Shown here: positions 1-8,661 of the stretch, one piece after another
Position numbering within the stretch: position 1 is the stretch's first letter
How the letters are laid out: each line of letters starts with the position of its first letter
Source of the DNA: CAZGSG01 sp964528095
GTDB taxonomy: Bacteria > Bacteroidota > Bacteroidia > Chitinophagales > Chitinophagaceae
Reading direction: 5' to 3'
Assembly: GCA_964528095.1 (NCBI GenBank)
Contig: CAZGSG010000060.1
Span: 1-24,571, forward strand
DNA length: 24,571 bases
Position numbers and translations under genes: made by a program
Notes under the pieces: generated by a model
Seen by the model: only the letters and a program-made list of their open reading frames with translations
What the model was told of the DNA's origin: nothing
Databases searched by the model: none

Positions 1-373
1 TGACACTGCCAATACCGTTTTTCTGAAACCGGGTGAGGAATTTGAAAACCTGCAGGGCCATTTTGTGGTGAGAAATTTCAAATCGGCAAAACCTGTGATA
101 AAACAGCAGAGAGATCCTCAACCCTCTGCAACGTTTACTATTGACGGAGAGTGGTACACATTCAATAACCACCCGCTGTCAGAAGTATTCGATATCATCG
201 CGGCACAATATCATGTCCCGATACTCTATGTCAAAAGCCAGTTAAAAGATAAATATTTCATTGGTCGTATCAGACGAAGCGATCCTCCGGGAAGGATCAT
301 CGAAACCATTTGCACACTAAACGGATTGACGGTCGGACACCAGGACAACAATTATACTATTACGGGTCAGTAG
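1..373 (+). CDS. FecR-family anti-sigma factor, C-terminal part (5' end outside window)
   Basis: The reading frame is open from base 2 and stops at 371-373, so only about the last 123 codons are present. The end of the periplasmic FecR region (VFLKPGEEF) is followed by a DUF4974-type C-terminal domain: FNNHPLSEVFDIIAAQYHV, then a hydrophobic strand, and an ending like other FecR proteins of Bacteroidota. In this family the protein spans the inner membrane, holds an ECF sigma factor inactive, and releases it when the partner outer-membrane receptor is occupied. A SusC/SusD pair begins 79 bases downstream, the standard arrangement, so it probably controls that pair. The matching sigma factor should lie just left of the window. 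Family assignment is firm; the regulatory partner is inferred from position. Confidence 0.88.
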   Translation, partial: DTANTVFLKPGEEFENLQGHFVVRNFKSAKPVIKQQRDPQPSATFTIDGEWYTFNNHPLSEVFDIIAAQYHVPILYVKSQLKDKYFIGRIRRSDPPGRIIETICTLNGLTVGHQDNNYTITGQ

Positions 374-400
374 GCAAAAGTTTACCGCCTGCAAAAAAAA

Positions 401-418
401 GTATCAGTTTAATGATAC
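401..418. promoter_or_regulatory. Perfect inverted repeat in the FecR-susC gap
   Basis: GTATCA-GTTTAA-TGATAC forms a perfect 6-bp stem with a 6-base loop, immediately preceded by eight A residues (393-400). Read on the minus strand it looks like a small intrinsic terminator (stem followed by T8), but no minus-strand gene is seen. On the plus strand it sits 34 bases before the susC start and could be an operator or a leader hairpin. Confidence 0.4.
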
Positions 419-452
419 CTAGCATTCTATTGCCAAAACTAAAGTAAGGATT

Positions 453-3400
453 ATGACAATCTATTGCCAGCACACTGCCAGAACGAGCATTTATAAAGCG
501 CTCTTTATTATCAGCGCATTCATTCTCACCTCGCCCGTATTTTCGCAAACCATCAATGCTGCTAAAGGAATTGTTACGAGCGAAAAGGGAGAGCGCTTAC
601 AGGACGTTAATATCTCCGCCAAAAACACATCGACAAATTTTGTTGTGAATACACAAACGGATTCCCTTGGTCAATTCATCTTCAGGGATCTGCCGGCCGG
701 GGGCCCTTACCGCTTTTTATTCACCATGACCGGTTTCGAAACAAAGGAGCTCTCGGGATACACGTTCAAATCGAATTCCGAGATCTCGCTGCTTGTTGAA
801 ATGAAGGAATCGGCAAAAAGCCTGGAGCAGGTCGTTGTTACCGGATACACCAGCCAGAAAAAGAAGGACCTGACCGGAGCCGTATCGATACTCAACCTGG
901 CCGATGCGAAAACAACTCCTGTTGCTTCCATCGACCAGGCGATGCAGGGAAAAGTAGCTGGTGTCACATTACTCAATAGTGGTCAACCGGGTGGTGGTGT
1001 TGCCGTTCGCATCCGGGGCTTTGGTACCATCAATTCCAACGACCCTCTTTATATTATTGATGGCATACCCGTAACGGGCGCACTCAATACGTTGAATCCC
1101 GCAGAGATCGAATCGATGCAGATCTTAAAAGACGCGTCATCGGCTTCGATCTATGGAGCAAGGGCGGCCAATGGCGTTGTTGTCATTACAACGCGGACAG
1201 GCAAGGCGGGAAGACCGCAACTTCTTTACGATGGTTATGTTGGCGTTCAGAATGCGACGCATTTACCCGAACTGCTGAATACGGAACAGTATGGACGCCT
1301 GTGGTTCCAGGCACTGAAAAATGCCAACCAGACCATTCCGGCCGGTAATCCTTATGGTTCCGGACCGGACCCAGTTATTCCATCATTCCTGGACGCAGCA
1401 AAGACCACATCAGCCGGTAACACGGACTGGTTCACTGTTATTTTCCGCCCGGCACTGATCCAGTCGCATACCTTAAGTTTTCTCAATGGAACGGATAAAG
1501 GCAGTACGGCTTTTAATGTCGGCTACCTGGATCAAAAAGGTATCTTGGAATTCACGGGTTTCAAACGATACTCCATGCGTTTCAACTCCGATTATAAATT
1601 CTTTGACCGGTTGCGCGTAGGTGAATTTGCAAGCGTTGCCTATACCGAATACCACAACACGTCAGAAAATGCAGCCCTGGGAACGCCTATTGGTTCTGCC
1701 TACAATGTGGATCCCATACTACCGGTTTATGATATCAATGGTAATTATGCCGGGCCTGTGCCGAATATGCCTGTCGGCACCCGCAACCCATTATCCGCGC
1801 TCAATAGCGGACGTGATAATGTAGATAAAAAATGGCGCATCCTCGGTAAAGCCTTTGCCGAACTGAAGATCATCAAAGGCCTGACCGCTACCACCAGTAT
1901 TGCCGTTGATTATACAAATTTCAACTCGCGGTCATTTACACCAACATATGCGGAAGGAACACAGGTCAATAACACCAGCAGTTTCGTTTCCGGCAATAGC
2001 AATACATTAATAACCACCTGGAGCAATACAGCACAGTTCAACCGCAAATTTGGTGATCATTCACTTGATGTACTTGCTGGTTCGGAGTTTATTCTGCGCA
2101 GTGGCGAAAACCTGACAGCAAGCCGGCAGGCCATTCCTGTTAATTTTATTGCTGCCCAGCAACTCGATGCAGGTCAGCTCAATTTTTCCAATAGCGGTAC
2201 TGGTTTCAAATCTGCCTTGTTCTCTCAATTCGGAAAGGTCAACTACGGTTTTGATGACCGCTATCTCGCGTCCGTTACGCTGCGCAATGATGCCACTTCC
2301 AGGCTAGCACATGGTAATAACACACAACTCTTTCCTGCCTTTTCTGTAGGATGGCGATTGTCGAATGAGAAGTTTATGAAAAAATCCGGCTACTTCTTCA
2401 ACGAGATAAAACTACGATATGGATGGGGACAGACCGGTAACCAGGAGATCTCCGACTATCCCACTTTTTCAACGTACTCACTCAACCTAAATACGACTTA
2501 TTATGATATACTTGGTTCCAATAATTCCGCGCAACCAGGTTATTCACAACGACGCGTTGGGAATCCGTCGCTTGTCTGGGAAACCACCACGCAGTCCAAT
2601 CTCGGTCTTGATATCACCGCATTGAATAATACGATCAATTTAACGGTGGACGTGTTTAATAAAAAGACGACCGATCTTTTAGTACAACCTAAACTCCCCT
2701 CCTCCTTTGGTTCGGCAACCGCCCCATTTATCAACGGTGGCAGTATGCAGAACAAAGGGATCGAAATAGAAGCGGGGTATAAGAATAAAGGCAGTAACGG
2801 GTTTACCTATTCGGTCGACGCCAATTTCGCTTATATCAAAAACAAACTTACCGGCCTTACAGATGAACTGAATTTTATCGCCAGCCCCGTCAATAATACG
2901 CTGACCCGCAACCTGGAATTACAACGCACCGTGATTGGCTTACCCATTGCTTCTTTTTATGGATATCGCGCGATCGGGATCTTCCAGACAGCCGATGAGG
3001 TGGCAAAGTATGCGCAGCAGCCAGGTAAAGATGTGGGGCGGCTAAAATTCGAAGACGTCAATGGCGATGGCACTGTCAATGATAATGACCGCGTGTTCCT
3101 TGGAAGTCCCATCCCTACGATTACTTATGGCGCTAATATACGTGTAGGATATAAAGGGTTCGACTTTCTTGGTTTTCTCCAGGGAGTATCGGGAAACAAG
3201 ATCTATGAGTTCACAAGGTGGTATACCGATTTTTTTGCCAACAACTCCAATAAGAGCACGCGGCTACTGGATGCATGGACACCACAGAACACCGGGTCTT
3301 CGGTCCCCATGCTGACAACTTCCAATAATAACAACGATACGCGGCCATCCACTTATTTCCTGCAGGACGGCGCCTACCTGCGCGTAAAGACCCTACAGCT

Positions 3401-3626
3401 TGGTTATACGATGCCGGCTAAAACATTTCATAATCGTCCGGGAACTAATATCCGTTTTTACATCCAGGCTCAAAATCTTTTCACCAGTACCAAATACACC
3501 GGTATGGATCCGGAAGTCGGGTTGCAAAATTATGGTAGTGATAACCGCAACCTGGACCTCGGCGTAGACCGTGGCATTTATCCCGTATCCAAAATCATTA
3601 CTGTAGGTATTACTGCAAAACTGTAA
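453..3626 (+). CDS. SusC/RagA-type TonB-dependent outer-membrane receptor
   Basis: A 1057-residue outer-membrane transporter that, with SusD, imports a large substrate using energy from TonB. Order of parts: signal peptide (about 1-32, ending VFSQ), carboxypeptidase-like regulatory domain (about 36-115), TonB-dependent plug (about 125-235) with the SusC signatures LEQVVVTGY, RIRGFGTINSNDPLYIIDG and ASSASIYGARAANGVV, then a long beta barrel ending in KIITVGITAKL. Length is normal for the family. There is no STN domain between signal peptide and carboxypeptidase-like domain, although a FecR protein is adjacent. The ATG at 453 is supported by AAGGA five bases upstream and by the signal peptide. 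SusD follows after 12 bases. Substrate cannot be read from sequence; the neighbours suggest something phosphodiester-linked. Confidence 0.97.
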   Translation: MTIYCQHTARTSIYKALFIISAFILTSPVFSQTINAAKGIVTSEKGERLQDVNISAKNTSTNFVVNTQTDSLGQFIFRDLPAGGPYRFLFTMTGFETKELSGYTFKSNSEISLLVEMKESAKSLEQVVVTGYTSQKKKDLTGAVSILNLADAKTTPVASIDQAMQGKVAGVTLLNSGQPGGGVAVRIRGFGTINSNDPLYIIDGIPVTGALNTLNPAEIESMQILKDASSASIYGARAANGVVVITTRTGKAGRPQLLYDGYVGVQNATHLPELLNTEQYGRLWFQALKNANQTIPAGNPYGSGPDPVIPSFLDAAKTTSAGNTDWFTVIFRPALIQSHTLSFLNGTDKGSTAFNVGYLDQKGILEFTGFKRYSMRFNSDYKFFDRLRVGEFASVAYTEYHNTSENAALGTPIGSAYNVDPILPVYDINGNYAGPVPNMPVGTRNPLSALNSGRDNVDKKWRILGKAFAELKIIKGLTATTSIAVDYTNFNSRSFTPTYAEGTQVNNTSSFVSGNSNTLITTWSNTAQFNRKFGDHSLDVLAGSEFILRSGENLTASRQAIPVNFIAAQQLDAGQLNFSNSGTGFKSALFSQFGKVNYGFDDRYLASVTLRNDATSRLAHGNNTQLFPAFSVGWRLSNEKFMKKSGYFFNEIKLRYGWGQTGNQEISDYPTFSTYSLNLNTTYYDILGSNNSAQPGYSQRRVGNPSLVWETTTQSNLGLDITALNNTINLTVDVFNKKTTDLLVQPKLPSSFGSATAPFINGGSMQNKGIEIEAGYKNKGSNGFTYSVDANFAYIKNKLTGLTDELNFIASPVNNTLTRNLELQRTVIGLPIASFYGYRAIGIFQTADEVAKYAQQPGKDVGRLKFEDVNGDGTVNDNDRVFLGSPIPTITYGANIRVGYKGFDFLGFLQGVSGNKIYEFTRWYTDFFANNSNKSTRLLDAWTPQNTGSSVPMLTTSNNNNDTRPSTYFLQDGAYLRVKTLQLGYTMPAKTFHNRPGTNIRFYIQAQNLFTSTKYTGMDPEVGLQNYGSDNRNLDLGVDRGIYPVSKIITVGITAKL

Positions 3627-3638
3627 ACTGAAATAATT

Positions 3639-5318
3639 ATGACCTCAACAATTAAAATATTCCTGTTAGTAGCGCTGCTATCCGTGTCTTCCTGTAAAAA
3701 ATACCTGGAGCAGGAGCCACAGGGTGAATTATCCGAAGACCAGTTGAATACAAAAAACGGGATCGAGTCACTACTCATTGGAGCTTATTCGATACTTGAC
3801 GGTCAGTTTGACGATGGCGAAGCATACAATTCCCCGGCTTCCAACTGGAGTTTCGGTGATGTTCGTTCCGGAGACGCGTATAAGGGTTCAACCGGCACAA
3901 CCGACCAGATCAATATTCATGATATGGAGGTCTTCTCCAGCCTCACGCCTACCAATCTGGATGCGCAACGAAAATGGGCCTGTCTTTATGAGGGTATCAA
4001 GCGGTGCAACAACGTGCTTCGTTTATTACCCACCGCCACTGGTTTCACCGATCTCCAAAAACAACAACGCAACGCTGAAGCGCGTTTTCTTCGCGGGCAT
4101 TATTATTTTGAGTTAAAAAAGATCTTTGACCGCCCCGCCTATATCGACGAAAAGGCTGTGAACAATGAAGACTTTTATGTTTCCAATTCCATCTTATCAG
4201 GGAACGAGATCTGGAAAAAGATCGAGGATGATTTTATCGCGGGCACAACAATATTAAATAACGTGAAGGGTGGCGAACCCGGAAGACCTACCCGTTTCGC
4301 TGCCTGGGCTTATTTATGCAAGACTTATATCTTTCAGAAGAAATGGGGTCTTGCCGCACAAGCCGCTGATACAGTGATCGCGAAAGGCGGATTCAGCCTG
4401 ATGCCAAACTACCAGGATGTATTTACACCGGAGAATGACAATGGCCCGGAGATCATCTTTGCCGTTCAGCATTCCATCAACGATGGCGCGCCGGGTAATA
4501 AGAACGGATCGGTTGGTGATCGCCTAAACAGGATCGCAACTCCTTTAGGCAATGGTTATCCCGCCGCAGCGCAGGGTTTCCACCGACCGTCGCAAAATCT
4601 CGTAAATGCATTTAAGGTAACGGCCGCCGGACTGCCAGCAAAGAATGATGTAAATGTGACAGCGACCGACCCGGTCGATCCACGTCTCGATTATTCTATC
4701 GCCCGCATCGGCATTCCCTTTCTCGACTATCTCAAGGATGTGTATCGCGCCAACTGGACAAGAGGCAATGGGATCTATGGCGATTTCAGTTCGAAGAAAA
4801 AAATGGTATCGCCCGTTTCCAATCATTACGACCGCAGCAACCAGGGTGTAACAGACCTTAACTATGCGATCATTCGGTATGCCGATCTTTTACTCTGGAA
4901 GGCAGAAGCATTGATCAATGCCGGTGATGTAGATGGTGGTATAACACTTGTGAATATGATCCGCAACCGCGCAAAGAACAGCAGGAAAATACAGAAGCTG
5001 GCTCCCGCGTTGGGAGATGCTGCGCCTTATGTTATTGAACCTTATCCCATCCCCTTTGCAGGTGGAGCTACGGAAGCGCTCAACGGGTTGAAGCTGGAGC
5101 GGAGACTGGAGTTAAACCTGGAAGGCCATCGTTTCTTTGACCTCGTCCGTTGGGGTGACGCATCAACCGTTATCAATGGTTATTTTATAACCGAAAAAGC
5201 ACGCCGCACCTATCTTTCGAGCGCCGGCTTTACTGCCGATAAACACGAATACCTGCCGATACCACAGGTGGAGATCGATCTTAGCAAAGGCAAGCTGACT
5301 CAAAATAAAAATTACTAA
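3639..5318 (+). CDS. SusD/RagB-family outer-membrane lipoprotein
   Basis: The 559-residue partner of the upstream SusC; it sits as a lid over the receptor and binds substrate at the cell surface. The signal peptide ends in a lipobox (LLSVSSC) with Cys19 as lipidation site, followed by KKYLEQEP, typical of SusD mature N-termini. The middle has TPR-like helices (ARFLRGHYYFEL; ADLLLWKAEALINAG). The C-terminus carries the family signature: LERRLELNLEGHRFFDLVRWG, then YLPIPQVEIDLSKG and the terminal QNKNY. The gene is 12 bases behind susC and 18 bases before the next gene, so the three are almost certainly co-transcribed. Length is in the usual range. Confidence 0.97.
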   Translation: MTSTIKIFLLVALLSVSSCKKYLEQEPQGELSEDQLNTKNGIESLLIGAYSILDGQFDDGEAYNSPASNWSFGDVRSGDAYKGSTGTTDQINIHDMEVFSSLTPTNLDAQRKWACLYEGIKRCNNVLRLLPTATGFTDLQKQQRNAEARFLRGHYYFELKKIFDRPAYIDEKAVNNEDFYVSNSILSGNEIWKKIEDDFIAGTTILNNVKGGEPGRPTRFAAWAYLCKTYIFQKKWGLAAQAADTVIAKGGFSLMPNYQDVFTPENDNGPEIIFAVQHSINDGAPGNKNGSVGDRLNRIATPLGNGYPAAAQGFHRPSQNLVNAFKVTAAGLPAKNDVNVTATDPVDPRLDYSIARIGIPFLDYLKDVYRANWTRGNGIYGDFSSKKKMVSPVSNHYDRSNQGVTDLNYAIIRYADLLLWKAEALINAGDVDGGITLVNMIRNRAKNSRKIQKLAPALGDAAPYVIEPYPIPFAGGATEALNGLKLERRLELNLEGHRFFDLVRWGDASTVINGYFITEKARRTYLSSAGFTADKHEYLPIPQVEIDLSKGKLTQNKNY

Positions 5319-5336
5319 ACAAGTCTTTTTTGCATT

Positions 5337-6596
5337 ATGAAAACAGTGATTGCTTTTGTTTTTTTCCTGCTTGCGCTCTCCTGCGCCGCGCAGCCTGTTA
5401 ATGGATTCAACCGTGCTTATCGTTTTATGAACAGTGGAAGCAAGATCCAGGACAAAAATTTTTATTTCCTCACGTTGCTCGAGACCACGCCCGATGTTGC
5501 CCGTTTGCTGAATGCCGAGCCGTCGCTTCATGCGATCGCGGCAGGATACAAGCAGGCGCTGCAACAGATCGTTTCATCATGCAAGGATAGCATTGGCTGT
5601 TTCATCCAGGCTTTTTACTGGACGAACGAGCAAAATGCGGTGATAAAGACAGCATTGCAGAAAGCCTATAAAACAAACGCTGTCTTTCGAAAGATCGTCG
5701 ACAGTGATATGCGTACGTGCGGATATTTTGAACAGTATGCGGCTTTACCAGCTGATTCACTGATCACGCATGCATGGCAGGATGTAGCTGACGAAATGAA
5801 CTATATTATAAATGGCTATGCCCTGGGACATGGGTTCCGGTATGCGAAGATCGATTCCGCTTCCTACTATGTGCGGGGTCAATATTATACCACACTTGTG
5901 CGCGAGATGTTAACTCAGATTGCCAATTATCGTGCTGACTCATTGAAACTTTTCTTCGAGCCATTACTTGAGATCTCTCTTGAACTATTAAACATCAATG
6001 ACCGCGATGAGTCGGTACGTCACGAACCGCTTGCCATAACGAATCAGGCGGCAATAGCAGCAGTGCGGTCAACCAATTTTAATCGTTATCCTTATTCGTG
6101 TATCCTGGTGCTGGGCGAAGGCCCCGACGTGGACTATGTGCCTATCAGCCCTTATGGCAAACTTCGCTGCAAGCTGGCCGCAACGCAATACAAAAAAGGG
6201 AAGGCCCCTTTCATTATTGTCAGCGGCGGATATGTGCATCCTTTCCATACACCCTATGGGGAGGCAATTGAAATGAAAAAATACCTGGAGGAAGAATGTG
6301 GTGTTCCTGCAAGCGCCATTTTTGTGGACCCTCACGCGCGGCACACAACGACCAATATGCGAAATGGCAACCGGATCATTTTCCGCAGTGGTATGCCTTC
6401 GGATAAAAAAGTATTGTGTGTGACAAGTGAAGCCCATGCGAATTATATTTTCAATGGTAAGTTCTCGCAACGTTGCGAAACAGAGATCGCGCATGTACCT
6501 TACGAACAGATCAGGCGTCTCAACGCGTTTGAACTGGAATATTACCCGGTAAAAACTTCGCTCGGTATCTGCTGGCTCGATCCACTGGACCCGTAA
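5337..6596 (+). CDS. Exported DUF218/YdcF-like protein with helical N-terminal region
   Basis: The C-terminal part (about residues 253-405) matches the DUF218 family (YdcF, SanA and ElyC of Escherichia coli): hydrophobic strand with YSCILVLGEG, PFIIVSGGYV, then YGEA, a conserved Asp near 331, HTTTNMRNG, and VLCVTSEAHA. Members are linked to envelope integrity and one binds S-adenosylmethionine; the chemistry is unsettled. Residues 20-245 are helical and I do not recognise them. The N-terminus is a signal peptide; the LALSC-AAQ stretch could be cut as a lipoprotein (Cys16) or by signal peptidase I after Gln19, so the protein is periplasmic or membrane-anchored. It starts 18 bases after susD, which suggests it acts on or with the imported substrate. 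Confidence 0.82.
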   Translation: MKTVIAFVFFLLALSCAAQPVNGFNRAYRFMNSGSKIQDKNFYFLTLLETTPDVARLLNAEPSLHAIAAGYKQALQQIVSSCKDSIGCFIQAFYWTNEQNAVIKTALQKAYKTNAVFRKIVDSDMRTCGYFEQYAALPADSLITHAWQDVADEMNYIINGYALGHGFRYAKIDSASYYVRGQYYTTLVREMLTQIANYRADSLKLFFEPLLEISLELLNINDRDESVRHEPLAITNQAAIAAVRSTNFNRYPYSCILVLGEGPDVDYVPISPYGKLRCKLAATQYKKGKAPFIIVSGGYVHPFHTPYGEAIEMKKYLEEECGVPASAIFVDPHARHTTTNMRNGNRIIFRSGMPSDKKVLCVTSEAHANYIFNGKFSQRCETEIAHVPYEQIRRLNAFELEYYPVKTSLGICWLDPLDP

Positions 6597-6809
6597 GTGA
6601 AGGAGATTGCTAGGGAAACATGGAATGAATAAATACACACTAACCTGTCACACCATTATTGATATTCGGCTACAGTATTTCGAAGAAGAAATTTTTACTG
6701 GTGTCCGAGGCAACCGATCTAAGGGAATTGGCAGCGATTGTTTTTAGAACTCGTAAGGAAAAGGTTCGATGATCAGTTGCTGGTGTAGATTATTAGAGAG
6801 GTGAGAGAC

Positions 6810-6841
6810 TTTGTGAGGAACACCACAACGGCGTAAATTCC
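6810..6841 (+). promoter_or_regulatory. Candidate Bacteroidota-type promoter before the LamG gene
   Basis: TTTG at 6810-6813, then exactly 20 bases, then TAAATTCC at 6834-6841. The first box and spacing fit the Bacteroidota consensus (TTTG, 19-21 bases, TAnnTTTG), but the second box matches only in part. It lies about 33 bases before the start at 6874. Confidence 0.35.
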
Positions 6842-6855
6842 TTGGCATAAAGTCT

Positions 6856-6868
6856 TATTTAATACTAT
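6856..6868 (+). repeat. 13-base motif TATTTAATACTAT before a start codon (copy 1)
   Basis: The same 13 bases occur at 8645-8657. In both places they end only 4-5 bases before the ATG of a secreted-protein gene. They may be an A/T-rich translation-start element or a trace of shared origin. Confidence 0.5.
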
Positions 6869-6873
6869 ACGCG

Positions 6874-8544
6874 ATGAATAAATTCTCATTTCTTTTTATC
6901 CATTATTCCTCCGGGAAGCGAACGATGATGAGTTGGGTGTGTCTTATCATGACCATATATACAGCAACTGCTCAACAAAATTTTATTCCCGCGGATCCCA
7001 ATGTATTCGCCCATTACCCGCTTGATGGCGAAGGATCAAAGATCCTCCGCCTCTACGACATTTCTGTAAATGGACACCATGGCAGCTTTTTTAATGGCAG
7101 TGTCGACGACCTTTCCGCCATCTACCAGGTCGACAAGTTTATAACAGGCGCATCCTGTATCAACAAATCCAAGCGGCAGCCTTCCCATATCAGCATTGAC
7201 AATCTTTACAAGGGAGTCGATTTCAAAACAAGTATGTTTGGTATGAGCTTCTGGATCAACGTCGATGCGGAATTATTGGCCCGGGAATATGGAGCTCCCG
7301 TTCTTCAGTTTCCTGCGTTTAATTTAGTGCTTGGACCTAGTGGGACCAGCGGCCAGGCCCTTTCGCTTTATGTTACAACAGCCGGTCCATCAGCACTGGC
7401 CTTACGGATACCTATCAATACCAAAGGATGGTATTTTATCAGTTTTTTTTCTACTATGGAGGCGAGCCAGTATCGGATTCAATCTTATTCGTATTGTTTT
7501 TCGGGAACCGATATCCGTTCTTACGATCCGTTGGCCGTCGCACTGACATCGCTGTCACAAATTGCAGTGGCTCCAAGCGTGCCAACGGGAAAGGATCGCG
7601 ATACTGCCAGCATCATGTCTGCTGCCTTTACCGGTAAACTATGGAATCTCCGGTTTTATAATAATAATCTTGGTAATAATGTTACACTGATCAACAAGTA
7701 TCGGAACGCCGACTGGTACAATTCGCTCGAAGAAACTTATGCAGGCCTCGGTCCCGACTGGGCGTATCCCGTGTTGAGCACACCCGTTGCGTACTATCCA
7801 TGTAGCAAAGCTGCATCCACTCCCGCAGCATTTCTTCGCGATCTGCAATCTGAGCGCGATTCCTATTCCAGCAAGAGCGTATACTTCGTCACCGATCGTT
7901 TTGGAAAGGCCGACAACTCCATTGAATTTACTTCCGTTGGCAATATTGGCCTTATACCTTTTTATAGCAGTGTTCAAACCGTTGGCAAGAAGGTACTGCC
8001 TGCTTATGATCTGTTAAAAGGGTATACTATTTCCTTCTGGACATACATCGATAAAAGTTTATATCCTCCTGATGATGGCAGTATTCCTTTCACGGATGAA
8101 GATCACCGGTTCCAGTTTGTATTTTTTTCTTCCAACAATAAAGTGATGGGCGGATTGAGTTATGTCCGCGACCGGCTGGTTGTAAACCGGTTTATGCCAA
8201 TGCGCCCTCCCCGCCCCTGGGAACTCTGGCTATGGGATCCCGTTTCCTTCCAGGATATGAAAGGCTGGTATCATGTGATCCTTGCGCAAAAGGAAAACGC
8301 CATGCGCGTCGTTGTATATAAGCCCAATGGCGAGAAAGCCATTCGCCTGAACTATTTCAACCCGCAATCGTATGAAGCGTTGACCATTGCCGGCCTGGGT
8401 AATCCAAATTCGATACCGGGCGACCATCCCATAATAAACGCCGCCCGCTCACTCGACGATATCCGGTTTTATAACTGGCCATTGTCCGAGGAGCAGGCAG
8501 AGTGGTTACATATTAGTGAAATGGTCAAGCCTCCTACACCCTAA
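6874..8544 (+). CDS. Secreted protein with two LamG/concanavalin A-like domains
   Basis: A 556-residue exported protein. The N-terminus has basic residues followed by a hydrophobic stretch ending ATAQQ (about residue 34); an internal ATG at 6925 would also give a signal peptide, but 6874 keeps the positively charged KR. Domain 1 (about 45-265) opens with VFAHYPLDGEG and DISVNGHHGSFFNG, the usual opening of LamG-like jelly rolls in Bacteroidota, and contains MFGMSFWINVDAE. Domain 2 (about 303-545) repeats the pattern: VAYYPCSKA, GKADNSIEF, LLKGYTISFWTYID, and SLDDIRFYNWPLSEEQ, the typical closing motif. These domains bind glycans or proteins; no catalytic residues are evident. It is likely a surface adhesin or lectin serving the SusCD locus. 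No sorting domain at the C-terminus was recognised. Confidence 0.78.
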   Translation: MNKFSFLFIHYSSGKRTMMSWVCLIMTIYTATAQQNFIPADPNVFAHYPLDGEGSKILRLYDISVNGHHGSFFNGSVDDLSAIYQVDKFITGASCINKSKRQPSHISIDNLYKGVDFKTSMFGMSFWINVDAELLAREYGAPVLQFPAFNLVLGPSGTSGQALSLYVTTAGPSALALRIPINTKGWYFISFFSTMEASQYRIQSYSYCFSGTDIRSYDPLAVALTSLSQIAVAPSVPTGKDRDTASIMSAAFTGKLWNLRFYNNNLGNNVTLINKYRNADWYNSLEETYAGLGPDWAYPVLSTPVAYYPCSKAASTPAAFLRDLQSERDSYSSKSVYFVTDRFGKADNSIEFTSVGNIGLIPFYSSVQTVGKKVLPAYDLLKGYTISFWTYIDKSLYPPDDGSIPFTDEDHRFQFVFFSSNNKVMGGLSYVRDRLVVNRFMPMRPPRPWELWLWDPVSFQDMKGWYHVILAQKENAMRVVVYKPNGEKAIRLNYFNPQSYEALTIAGLGNPNSIPGDHPIINAARSLDDIRFYNWPLSEEQAEWLHISEMVKPPTP

Positions 8545-8644
8545 GTTTTATAAATATTACCACGGAAACATGGCGCAAATAAGAAGTACTTAAAAATGCC
8601 GCACAAAAATTACGTGTTCCCGTAACTACACTTTTTCCCCAATC

Positions 8645-8657
8645 TATTTAATACTAT
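8645..8657 (+). repeat. 13-base motif TATTTAATACTAT before a start codon (copy 2)
   Basis: Identical to 6856-6868 and ends 4 bases before the ATG at 8662. The rest of the 117-base gap contains only a weak inverted repeat (TTACG-TGTTCC-CGTAA, 8610-8625) with no T-run. Confidence 0.5.
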
Positions 8658-8661
8658 TATT

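Larger units (their letters stand above)
6597..6873. other. Gap of 277 bases between the SusCD operon and the LamG gene
   Basis: No convincing gene. The only plus-strand ORF noticed, starting at 6625, is about 40 codons with no signal peptide or family resemblance. No strong terminator hairpin is visible after the upstream gene. The right end holds the candidate promoter listed separately. The gap probably divides two transcription units. Confidence 0.5.

Noticed and set aside
6069..6638. 189-codon minus-strand ORF
   Set aside because: Antisense shadow of the DUF218 domain, with no motif and no start context.
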